6,976 bases of DNA from an uncultured Candidatus Pelagibacter sp. (lineage in GTDB: Bacteria; Pseudomonadota; Alphaproteobacteria; Pelagibacterales; Pelagibacteraceae): NCBI GenBank assembly GCA_905612335.1, contig CAJQRT010000019.1, positions 1 to 6,976 of the forward strand, read 5' to 3'. Below the pieces are notes generated by a model. The model was given only the letters and a program-made list of their open reading frames with translations, had not been told where the DNA came from and searched no databases. Made by a program: the position numbers and the translations under genes. Position 1 is the stretch's first letter; each line of letters opens with the position of its first letter. Shown here piece by piece: positions 1 through 5,920 of the stretch.

Positions 1-903
1 AATTGTACCATCACCATCAGCAGCTGCTAAATAGATAACATCATGACCTATATTGTTTGAACCATATATATTTAATACTGAACCTGTACCAGTCATAGTT
101 ATTGTAGAGTCACCACTAGCTTCTCCATCTAAAGTACTATTTAATGTTATTGTACCATTATTAGTAATTGTATTTATTCCTACAGCAGCATCAAAATTTA
201 AAGTTCCCGTACCTACAGTAGTCAGTGCAGTAGAGTTAACCGCTGCATTGAAATCAGCTGACTTACCAGTAGCAACAGTTATATTTTTTAAATGGTTAGC
301 ACCACCTATAGCCTCATCAAATGAGGTTACACCTGCAAGACTTAATGTTCCTTCATTATCAGCAATACCATCAATTATTCCATCAATACTTTTAGAAGCA
401 CCGTCAAAAATTAATGTTGCAGTGCTATCTAATTGAAATTTCACATCAAGAGCAGTAGCTTCAGTTATTGCTCCACCAACTTTAATTACCACTGAGTTAT
501 CATCAGTTTTAATAATTAAGCCTGCGATTGAAATCGCAATATCACCGTTAATATCCAGAATACTCCCAGTGGCATCATCAGTTATTGTTAATATCATTGC
601 ACCAGCAGATGCTTGGGTCACGTTACCTACAGTTACATCACCATCATCTAGAAATATTTCATGTGTTGTGGCACTGGCAGCCATAACAAGTGTGTCAGTA
701 GCTTGGTTAATTTCATTGTCAAAAGAGAAGTTTGAACCATTGGTTAAACTTACTGCAGCAGCTTCTGCTGATGGAGTTAATCCAGTAAAGAAAGATGTTG
801 CAACAAGTGTTGTTGCAAGAGCTGTTGTACCTAATATTTTTTTTAAACTTTTTGGCGAATCGTTTGTGGCGAATGCTAGGTTGTTTGTTGCTTTATTCTT
901 CAT
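1..903 (-). CDS. Large exported repeat-type surface protein, autotransporter passenger-like (N-terminal 301 codons; C-terminus beyond the left edge)
   Basis: Reading the minus strand from an ATG at 903 gives 301 codons without a stop up to base 1, so the gene continues outside the window. Residues 1-22 form an unusually long polar n-region ending in SLKK. A hydrophobic core follows (about 23-42), then PSAEA, with likely signal-peptidase cleavage after Ala48. The visible mature part is rich in Ala, Thr, Gly, Asp, Asn and Ile, contains no cysteine, and has alternating short beta-like segments with NGTI, GTL and TATLIFDG-type turns. This is typical of beta-solenoid passengers of type V autotransporters such as rickettsial rOmpB-like proteins. 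The start is well supported by a Shine-Dalgarno site and by the signal peptide directly after it; the next in-frame Met is residue 74. Whether a C-terminal beta-barrel exists cannot be seen. Alternatives are a type I-secreted adhesin or an S-layer-like protein. The export call is strong; the autotransporter call is inference. Confidence 0.8.
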   Translation of the reverse strand, partial: MKNKATNNLAFATNDSPKSLKKILGTTALATTLVATSFFTGLTPSAEAAAVSLTNGSNFSFDNEINQATDTLVMAASATTHEIFLDDGDVTVGNVTQASAGAMILTITDDATGSILDINGDIAISIAGLIIKTDDNSVVIKVGGAITEATALDVKFQLDSTATLIFDGASKSIDGIIDGIADNEGTLSLAGVTSFDEAIGGANHLKNITVATGKSADFNAAVNSTALTTVGTGTLNFDAAVGINTITNNGTITLNSTLDGEASGDSTITMTGTGSVLNIYGSNNIGHDVIYLAAADGDGTI

Positions 904-918
904 GGTTTTCTTCCTTTT
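904..918 (-). promoter_or_regulatory. Strong ribosome binding site for the surface protein gene
   Basis: On the minus strand AAAAGGAAG (918-910) lies 6 nt before the ATG at 903. It is the best Shine-Dalgarno match in the window and fixes the start of the surface-protein gene. Most other genes here have weak or no such site, so this one may be well translated. Confidence 0.75.
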
Positions 919-1008
919 ACTTAAGTTAACTTATTATTTATAAAATTTTATTCTCAATTTGTATTATTTTTTATGAATTAATCAAACATTAAAATTTAAT
1001 AGTACACC

Positions 1009-1033
1009 TTAGCAAAAGATTGCTAATATTAGC
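1009..1033. promoter_or_regulatory. Overlapping TTAGC/GCTAA dyads in the divergent spacer (possible operator or leader hairpin)
   Basis: TTAGCAA (1009-1015) and TTGCTAA (1020-1026) form a 7-bp inverted repeat around a 4-nt AAGA loop. The second arm is also half of a perfect 12-bp palindrome, GCTAATATTAGC (1022-1033). Three copies of the same half-site therefore occur within 25 bp between the divergent surface-protein and IalB-family genes. This could be an operator for a dimeric regulator. If the transcript begins near 1056, it could instead be a leader hairpin with two mutually exclusive pairings. No regulator can be named. Confidence 0.4.
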
Positions 1034-1062
1034 TATATATAAAGAGAGTGAAAAAACCTTTA

Positions 1063-1068
1063 ATTATA
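1063..1068 (-). promoter_or_regulatory. Candidate -10 box (TATAAT) for the surface protein gene
   Basis: The minus strand reads TATAAT exactly, about 160 bases before the ATG at 903. A TTGAGG hexamer lies upstream, but with a 14-nt spacer, which is shorter than usual, so the -35 element is uncertain. Transcription from here would give a 5' leader of about 150 nt that includes the dyad cluster at 1009-1033. In such AT-rich DNA, TATAAT can occur by chance. Confidence 0.4.
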
Positions 1069-1093
1069 AGGGTAAATAACTGCCTCAAAAAGT

Positions 1094-1158
1094 TTGAAAT
1101 TCATAAGTTGTGGCATAAATAACACATTTAAAAAAAAAGATTAGTCACGCTCTAATAT
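1094..1158 (+). promoter_or_regulatory. Weak candidate promoter elements for the IalB-family gene
   Basis: TTGAAA (1094-1099) followed after 16 nt by TAAATA (1116-1121) is a loose -35/-10 pair that would start transcription about 43 nt before the ATG at 1171. Alternatively, TAATAT at 1153-1158 would give an almost leaderless mRNA, but it has no recognisable -35 (the expected place is an A-tract at 1129-1138). Both are weak matches in AT-rich DNA. Confidence 0.2.
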
Positions 1159-1170
1159 TGCGAGTATTCA

Positions 1171-1752
1171 ATGAAAATGAATAAATTATATAAAAAAAGA
1201 TTCTTAAATAAACTAATTATACTAACTATACTCTTATTAGCACCCATTACATCATCGGCAGAAGTTGGAGATAAAAAATGGACTAAAGAATGTGCTAAAA
1301 ATAATAAAAAATCTTGTATAATTGCTATCAATAGCCAAGTACCTATTCCAGACAGTGATAAAAAACAAACTCTAGCAACTGCTATCATTCAACTAGGATC
1401 AACTACTGAAAGAAAGATGGATTTAGTAGATGAAGAAGAAAAAACTTATAAATTAAAAGAAGAAAATAAACTAGTACCTATTTTAATTGTCAGGTTTCCT
1501 TTAAATGTTGATTTAAAAAAAAAACCTTTAATTCAAGTTGATAAAAAAAATGTTTTAAATATTCCTTTTACACATTGTAATGCAAATGAAGGTTGCGTTA
1601 CCCAAATTTCTATTAATGATGAGGTTATAAAATTATTTAAATCAGGCAAAGAATTAACTTTAGTTATGGTAGCCTATGGGCTCAAAGATAACATGAGCAT
1701 TAATCTTCCACTAAAAGGTTTTTCTAAAGCATACGATAGCTTGTTAAAATAG
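1171..1752 (+). CDS. Invasion-associated locus B (IalB) family periplasmic protein
   Basis: The 193-residue protein has a signal peptide: a basic n-region KMNKLYKKR, a hydrophobic core at about 14-25, and cleavage after SSA30. The mature part starts near WTKEC. It carries four cysteines, C41, C49, C136 and C142, in the family pattern W-x-x-x-C with a second Cys eight residues on, then a late C-x5-C within HCNANEGC. The length is typical of the family. IalB proteins are periplasmic and widespread in Alphaproteobacteria; the name comes from Bartonella, where the protein is linked to erythrocyte invasion. In free-living species the role is unknown, so invasion should not be inferred. The four cysteines probably form two disulfides. 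A second ATG lies two codons downstream (1177), and only a weak GAG (1162-1164) precedes the start. The gene is transcribed divergently from the surface-protein gene and may share its control region. Confidence 0.82.
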   Translation: MKMNKLYKKRFLNKLIILTILLLAPITSSAEVGDKKWTKECAKNNKKSCIIAINSQVPIPDSDKKQTLATAIIQLGSTTERKMDLVDEEEKTYKLKEENKLVPILIVRFPLNVDLKKKPLIQVDKKNVLNIPFTHCNANEGCVTQISINDEVIKLFKSGKELTLVMVAYGLKDNMSINLPLKGFSKAYDSLLK

Positions 1753-1822
1753 TTTATTAAAATAGTTTGTGAATAGTAAAAAATCAAAATAAAATATTGA
1801 ATTATAGAGCGATTAATCAATC

Positions 1823-1847
1823 ATAATTTAAAGATAATTATTTTTTT
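1823..1847 (+). terminator. Weak candidate Rho-independent terminator after the IalB-family gene
   Basis: ATAATT (1823-1828) and AATTAT (1836-1841) can pair around a 7-nt loop, and a run of seven T (1841-1847) follows. The 6-bp stem is entirely A-T, so it would be unstable. It lies about 70 nt after the stop at 1752. A wider repeat, TAATCAAT (1814-1821) with ATTGATTA (1855-1862), surrounds it and could lengthen the structure. Confidence 0.3.
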
Positions 1848-1860
1848 AAACTTAATTGAT

Positions 1861-1866
1861 TATAGT
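1861..1866 (+). promoter_or_regulatory. Candidate -10 box (TATAGT) for the DMT-family transporter gene
   Basis: TATAGT matches the -10 consensus at five of six positions and lies 8 nt before the ATG at 1875. Transcription would then begin at or within about two bases of the start codon, giving a leaderless mRNA. This fits the absence of a Shine-Dalgarno site there. The -35 region (about 1838-1843, TTATTT) is poor. Confidence 0.3.
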
Positions 1867-1874
1867 TATTAATA

Positions 1875-2759
1875 ATGAATAATTTTTTCTTATTTATAAT
1901 CACATTATTTTGCTGGTCCCCTACCTGGTATGTAATTAAATTTCAATTAGGCTACGTTGATCCATTGGTATCGGTATTTTATAGATTTTTAATTGCAGCT
2001 ATTATTATTTTTGTTTATTTAATTTATAAGAAAAAAAATCTTAAGTTTTCTTTAAATCAACATCTTTGGTTTTTACTCTTTGGTATTTGCCTCTACTCCT
2101 TAAATTATGTTTTCTTCTATTTATCAAATACTTATTTAATAAGTGCCTTTCCAGCAGTTGTCTTTTCAACAGTTGTTATTATGAATATTCTAGGTGAACG
2201 TTTTTATTTTAAAAAGAAACCTTCTTTAAAAACTTTACTTGGTGCAACCATTGGAATGATTGGAATTATAATCATCTTTAGTGATGAAATTTTCAATTTC
2301 AGCTTAGCAAATGGAACTCATGTTGGATTATTTTTAGCATTACTTGGTACATTTTGTGCATCAACTGGTAACATGGTTCACCAAAGAAACTTAAATAATA
2401 ACTTTTCATTAATTCCAACACTTGCTTATGCAATGCTTTATGGCTCACTGGTCACACTATTAATCACGCAGATAAAAGGCACTGAATTACTATTTGAATA
2501 TAGCTTCAGTTACATCGCATCACTTGCTTATCTATCAATAGTTGGCTCAATATTTGCTTTTATCTTTTACTTAAGATTATTAGAAAAAGTTGGAGCTGGA
2601 CGAGCGGGTTATGTGGGGGTGGTGATGCCTGTACTTGCTTTATTAATCTCAACCGTGTTTGAAAACTTAGAATGGCAGCAAGATTTAATAATAGGTTTAC
2701 CTATTTTAATAATTGGAGCAGTTCTTGTTATTAATCAGAAAATTAAACTTATAAAATAA
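1875..2759 (+). CDS. DMT superfamily (EamA-type) inner-membrane transporter
   Basis: The 294-residue protein has ten predicted membrane segments (about 3-21, 33-50, 64-82, 86-104, 119-136, 148-165, 181-199, 212-232, 246-262 and 271-287). They form two five-helix EamA repeats, which is the normal length and topology of the drug/metabolite transporter family. Family hallmarks are the tryptophan-rich first helix (CWSPTWYVIK), the P30...R37 pattern entering helix 2, LGERF at the end of helix 4, and VGAGRAGYVGVVMPVLALL before the last two helices. Members usually export amino acids, nucleobases or other metabolites; the substrate here cannot be told. The start follows the IalB-family stop by 122 bp, with no Shine-Dalgarno site, so it is probably transcribed separately. 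The gene converges on the pentapeptide gene, and the two stops are 22 bp apart with no convincing terminator between them. Confidence 0.9.
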   Translation: MNNFFLFIITLFCWSPTWYVIKFQLGYVDPLVSVFYRFLIAAIIIFVYLIYKKKNLKFSLNQHLWFLLFGICLYSLNYVFFYLSNTYLISAFPAVVFSTVVIMNILGERFYFKKKPSLKTLLGATIGMIGIIIIFSDEIFNFSLANGTHVGLFLALLGTFCASTGNMVHQRNLNNNFSLIPTLAYAMLYGSLVTLLITQIKGTELLFEYSFSYIASLAYLSIVGSIFAFIFYLRLLEKVGAGRAGYVGVVMPVLALLISTVFENLEWQQDLIIGLPILIIGAVLVINQKIKLIK

Positions 2760-2781
2760 ATTAATAATTTCTAAGAATTTT

Positions 2782-3318
2782 TTATTTATTGCATTTTCCA
2801 ATTGAACCTAAAGAGCATTTGGTTCCATCAATCCAGGTTACATTGTTTAGATTGGCACCTTCAAAGGTAGCATTTAAAATATTAGCACCCGTTAAATCTG
2901 CTTCAAAAAGGTTGCCATTGGTAAAGTTAGTCTCAATCAATGAGGCTCCTTTAAAGTTTACTCTTGTTAAGTTAGCACTTGAAAAATTAGCTTTTTCAAA
3001 AATACCACCTTCAAGATTTGCTTCATACAAATTGGTTCTAATAAAAGAAGATTCTACAAAATTACCGTTAGCTAATGTTGCATTCATCATTACCCCTTTA
3101 TCAAAAGTAACTTTAATAAAACTAATAAATGATAGATTAGAGTTTGGTATATAGGCTCTACTTAAATCTTGGCCTTCTGAGAATTGACAATTAGAATAAT
3201 CCACTCCATCAGTTGGAGCATCATCACAACCAGCTTTAGCACCACTAGTTAATAATAAGCTTAAGACTAAAATGGTCAAAAGCTTACTAATAAAGCTAGT
3301 CCCCAATATTTTTTTCAC
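2782..3318 (-). CDS. Exported pentapeptide-repeat protein
   Basis: The 178-residue protein has a signal peptide (KK near the N-terminus, hydrophobic core about 13-24, cleavage after AKA29). From about residue 51 to 160 it is built of degenerate A(N/D)LxX-type pentapeptides, for example ANLEG, ANFSS, ANLTR, ADLTG and EGANL. Such repeats fold as a right-handed quadrilateral beta-helix. Two cysteines lie before the repeats (C31, C44) and two after (C168, C176), probably in caps closed by disulfides. The C-terminal WIDGTKC...GSIGKC looks like a conserved tail motif. The start is GTG at 3318-3316, because an in-frame TAG lies only four codons upstream. There is no clear Shine-Dalgarno site. It follows the papain-like gene by 43 bp on the same strand and may be the last gene of the SulP operon. 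A periplasmic structural or binding role is plausible, but the function is unknown. Confidence 0.85.
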   Translation of the reverse strand: MKKILGTSFISKLLTILVLSLLLTSGAKAGCDDAPTDGVDYSNCQFSEGQDLSRAYIPNSNLSFISFIKVTFDKGVMMNATLANGNFVESSFIRTNLYEANLEGGIFEKANFSSANLTRVNFKGASLIETNFTNGNLFEADLTGANILNATFEGANLNNVTWIDGTKCSLGSIGKCNK

Positions 3319-3361
3319 AATTAAATGCTAACAAATATTTTTTAAGATGTCTTGAGTTAGT

Positions 3362-3850
3362 TTAATTAGGTTTTGTCCAATAACCATAGACACAACGTGT
3401 TCCACGTCTAGAACAATCATAAATATCATGTAAAACACCGTCTTTAACAACAGTTATGTGTTTTGAACAAGATATAATCAAAGTTCCACCTGGAAGTTCA
3501 TTTTTTTTTAAATGAACCTTACAGCCTTGGCCTATAAACATAGTTGGTGTCCACTGCCACCCAAGTTTTTCAAGATATTTTTTAACCACCACTCTATGAG
3601 TGCCTGATCTTGGACTATCATTTTTTTGTTTTAAACTTCTAGCAAGCCTTGTTCTTGATGTGGTTCTAAATTCTTCATTTGCTTTATAAAGATCATCATA
3701 AATTTTTTGATAAGGAAGGCCTGATACAATTGCAATTGATCTAACTACACAATCTCCAGCTTTACCTTTGTAACCAGCAGCAGCTCTCCCACCGTCATTG
3801 ATTTGTAATTCTAGATTGCTACTTGAAAATAATTTCTTAAAGAAATTCAC
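3362..3850 (-). CDS. Papain-fold-like protein of unknown function (putative cysteine peptidase-like)
   Basis: The 162-residue protein has no signal peptide or membrane segment, so it is predicted to be cytoplasmic. The conserved-looking core is NDGGRAAAGYKGKAGDC (ending at C34), then SGLPYQKIYDDLY, LGWQWTP, and a C-terminal KHITVVKDGVLHDIYDCSRRG...CVYGYW. The order Cys34 after GDC, His131 before a beta-strand, and an Asp at 142 or 145 is the layout of papain-like hydrolases. I recall similar proteins as uncharacterised in proteobacteria and some phages, but I cannot verify that here. Extra cysteines are C110, C128, C146 and C153. The start is GTG (3850-3848), overlapping the stop of the upstream gene as GTGA, with no Shine-Dalgarno site of its own; translation is therefore probably coupled. 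No substrate can be inferred, and an inactive fold is possible. Confidence 0.75.
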   Translation of the reverse strand: MNFFKKLFSSSNLELQINDGGRAAAGYKGKAGDCVVRSIAIVSGLPYQKIYDDLYKANEEFRTTSRTRLARSLKQKNDSPRSGTHRVVVKKYLEKLGWQWTPTMFIGQGCKVHLKKNELPGGTLIISCSKHITVVKDGVLHDIYDCSRRGTRCVYGYWTKPN

Positions 3851-4140
3851 GATTTAGTTTTATGATCTAAGATCTCGACCATGCACTGGGTTGCGTATTC
3901 ACGCCATTCCTCAGCTGATTTATCCTTAAGGTTATTAAGGTGGTTCATATTACTGTCTATATTTTCTTGATGTTTAGCTTTATCAGCTTCTTCTAGATTT
4001 TTTTCCATGTTAGTAAGATTAGTCTTCATTGCGTTAATCCAACTATTGCCTAGCTCAACACATTTAACATCATCTTTCTCATCACAAATTTGTTTAAAGA
4101 AATTGAAAATAACGTCATCGGCTTTTATCTCTTTGCTCAT
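3847..4140 (-). CDS. Small acidic helical protein of unknown function in the SulP operon
   Basis: I do not recognise this 97-residue protein. It lacks a signal peptide and membrane segments. It is rich in Lys, Glu, Asp and Asn, with long predicted helices (about 30-72 could form a coiled coil), and has three cysteines (C19, C27, C86). I chose the ATG at 4140 because GGAA (4150-4147) lies 6-7 nt before it and it follows the SulP stop by one base. A TTG at 4152 would add four residues (MEIN) and overlap the SulP end, but it is less likely. The stop overlaps the start of the papain-like gene by four bases (GTGA). It may be an accessory or regulatory partner of the transporter or of the papain-like protein; this is inferred from position only. 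Confidence 0.7.
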   Translation of the reverse strand: MSKEIKADDVIFNFFKQICDEKDDVKCVELGNSWINAMKTNLTNMEKNLEEADKAKHQENIDSNMNHLNNLKDKSAEEWREYATQCMVEILDHKTKS

Positions 4141-4141
4141 G

Positions 4142-5752
4142 TTAATTTCCAAAAATACCTAATTTAACATCATAATCAACTGCAATTCCGTAATCTGGAT
4201 CATCATCACTATCAACAACAAGCTGACCCGCTCTACTTAATAATCTATGACAATCACGAGTTAAATGTCTTAATTTAACTTTTTTTCCAAAACCATTATA
4301 TTTATCAGCAATGTCTTCAATTGCCTTTAAAGCTGATTGATCAATTACTTTTGATCCAGCAAAATCAATAATAATTACATCAGGATCTTCTTCTGGTTTA
4401 AATAATTCTAAAAAACTATCCGTTGAGCTAAAAAATAGTGGTCCTTCTATTTCATAAACCTTAGCACCCTTTTCTCTAATAGAAGGTCTCTCAACTGCTC
4501 TAATTCTTGATGCAGACTTCCAGGCAAAAACTAATGCTGATACAATAACACCAACAATTACTGCAACAGCTAAATCTTCTAAAACAGTTACAACAGTTAC
4601 AAGGACAATAACTAACGCATCACTCTTTGGTACAAAAAATAATATCTTTAAAGAGTTCCAGGCAAAGGTTCCAATCACTACCATAAACATAACACCAACT
4701 AATGCTGCAATTGGGATCATCTCAATATAACTTGACGTATATAAAATAAAAATTAATAAGAATAATGCTGCAGCTATTCCTGCAATTCTTGTTCTACCCC
4801 CTGATTTTACATTAATCATAGATTGTCCGATCATCGCACATCCACCCATACCACCAAAAAAACCAGTAACTGTATTTGCTAAACCTTGTGCTAAACATTC
4901 CTGACTTGCCCCTCCTCTTTTATTAGTGATTTCACCAACTAAATTAAGAGTTAACAAGCTTTCAATTAAGCCAATGGCTGACAAGATAAATGCATAAGGG
5001 AAAATAATTTTTAAAGTTTCAAAGTTTAAAGGAACACTTGGGATTGAAAATATAGGTAACCCCCCTTTAACACTTGCAAGATCTCCAACACTTGGAATAT
5101 CAATTTTTAATACCAAAACTAATACAGATGTTGCTAAAATAGCAGCAAGAGTTGCTGGAACTGCTTTAGTAATCTTTGGTAGTAACCAAATAATTAACAT
5201 AGTTAAAGCAACAAACCCTATTGAATAATATAAAGTGTTTCCTGAAATCCATACCGATTGTCCCATTGCATTAATAGTTTTAAACTGGCTAAGTTGTGAA
5301 ATACCAATAACAATTGCAAGGCCATTAACAAAACCAAGCATTACAGGTTGAGGTACCATTCTAATAAATTTTCCAAGCTTAAAGACACCCGCTAATAATT
5401 GTAAAATTCCCATTAACACTACGGTTGCAAATAAATATTGAGCACCATGATCCATAACAAGTGAAACCATTACAACAGCTAAGGCGCCGGTTGCTCCTGA
5501 AATCATTCCAGGTCTTCCACCAAATACAGCTGTAATCAACCCGACGATAAAAGCTGCATAAAGCCCTGATAAAGGTGCAACTCCAGCAACAAAAGCAAAA
5601 GCAATAGCTTCAGGAACTAATGCTAAAGCAACCGTTAAACCTGATAAAACTTCAATTCTAAATAAAGAAAAGGATACCCCTTCTTTTGGAATGTAATTTT
5701 GCGAATTAAAGCCAATAGATTTAGCAAATGATGAAAGTGTGGTTTTAATCAA
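4142..5752 (-). CDS. SulP-family anion transporter with C-terminal STAS domain
   Basis: The 536-residue protein belongs to the SulP/SLC26 family, which moves sulfate, bicarbonate or other anions across the inner membrane by secondary transport. The membrane domain spans about 30-412. Hallmarks are [16 protein letters not shown] (38-53) with the SulP signature leading into [14 protein letters not shown] (86-93) in the helix-3 region, and [20 protein letters not shown] (300-319) in the repeat-related helix 10 and following loop. The STAS domain covers about 430-512, with [20 protein letters not shown]; Ser473 sits where SpoIIAA-type anti-sigma antagonists are phosphorylated. The sulfate or bicarbonate (BicA-like) substrate cannot be decided from sequence. 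The start is TTG (5752-5750): an in-frame TAA lies two codons before it, and there is no in-frame Met until residue 83. No good Shine-Dalgarno site is seen. It heads an apparent operon, with its stop one base before the next ATG. Confidence 0.92.
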   Translation of the reverse strand: MIKTTLSSFAKSIGFNSQNYIPKEGVSFSLFRIEVLSGLTVALALVPEAIAFAFVAGVAPLSGLYAAFIVGLITAVFGGRPGMISGATGALAVVMVSLVMDHGAQYLFATVVLMGILQLLAGVFKLGKFIRMVPQPVMLGFVNGLAIVIGISQLSQFKTINAMGQSVWISGNTLYYSIGFVALTMLIIWLLPKITKAVPATLAAILATSVLVLVLKIDIPSVGDLASVKGGLPIFSIPSVPLNFETLKIIFPYAFILSAIGLIESLLTLNLVGEITNKRGGASQECLAQGLANTVTGFFGGMGGCAMIGQSMINVKSGGRTRIAGIAAALFLLIFILYTSSYIEMIPIAALVGVMFMVVIGTFAWNSLKILFFVPKSDALVIVLVTVVTVLEDLAVAVIVGVIVSALVFAWKSASRIRAVERPSIREKGAKVYEIEGPLFFSSTDSFLELFKPEEDPDVIIIDFAGSKVIDQSALKAIEDIADKYNGFGKKVKLRHLTRDCHRLLSRAGQLVVDSDDDPDYGIAVDYDVKLGIFGN

Positions 5753-5877
5753 TGTATTTTAATTTAATTTTTTGTGAGTCGAGGTGTTATCTATTTAGTA
5801 AAGCAAGCAGTTGATAAAGTCTAGTTTCAATTAATACGTGTTAACAAATTTAGGACGAATCAGATACATAATGATCA

Positions 5878-5909
5878 AGAGGTAGTGGCGGGAGACTAAA
5901 GCTACCTCT
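5878..5909. other. Hairpin in the spacer upstream of the SulP gene (possible small RNA or leader structure)
   Basis: AGAGGTAG (5878-5885) and CTACCTCT (5902-5909) form a perfect 8-bp stem, with one extra T-G pair inside and a 14-nt loop. This is the most GC-rich structure in the 168-bp spacer 5753-5920. Neither strand has a T-run after the stem, so it is not a classic Rho-independent terminator. On the minus strand the loop reads TTTAGTCTCCCGCC, whose CUCCC resembles the C-rich, anti-Shine-Dalgarno-like loops of some alphaproteobacterial small RNAs. The structure is seen; the role is a guess. The rest of the spacer holds no gene, and I found no convincing promoter there. Confidence 0.35.
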
Positions 5910-5920
5910 GTCATTACCCT

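Noticed and set aside
53..943. Plus-strand open frames at 53-436 and 569-943
   Set aside because: They are antisense to the surface-protein gene. The minus frame has a Shine-Dalgarno site, a signal peptide and coding-like composition; the plus frames give low-complexity V/P/A-rich translations with no family features.
1009..1033. Dyad cluster as a CRISPR or other repeat array
   Set aside because: The half-sites are 5-7 bp and adjacent, with no spacers or regular period.
1152..1388. Minus-strand open frame of 78 codons
   Set aside because: It is antisense to the signal-peptide region of the IalB-family gene, has no Shine-Dalgarno site and resembles no family.
2760..2781. Terminator between the converging DMT and pentapeptide genes
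   Set aside because: Only short A-T palindromes such as TTCTAAGAA occur, with no usable loop or stable stem.
2789..3154. Plus-strand open frame of 121 codons
   Set aside because: It is a mirror of the periodic pentapeptide repeat, which keeps the opposite frame free of stops. Its translation only reflects the repeat period.
4142..5752. Naming the SulP gene as sulfate permease or BicA bicarbonate transporter
   Set aside because: The family signatures are clear, but residues that would separate sulfate from bicarbonate transport cannot be judged from this sequence alone.
5878..5909. Hairpin as a Rho-independent terminator or part of a tRNA
   Set aside because: No T-run follows on either strand, and no cloverleaf, T-arm or CCA-like end can be drawn around it.
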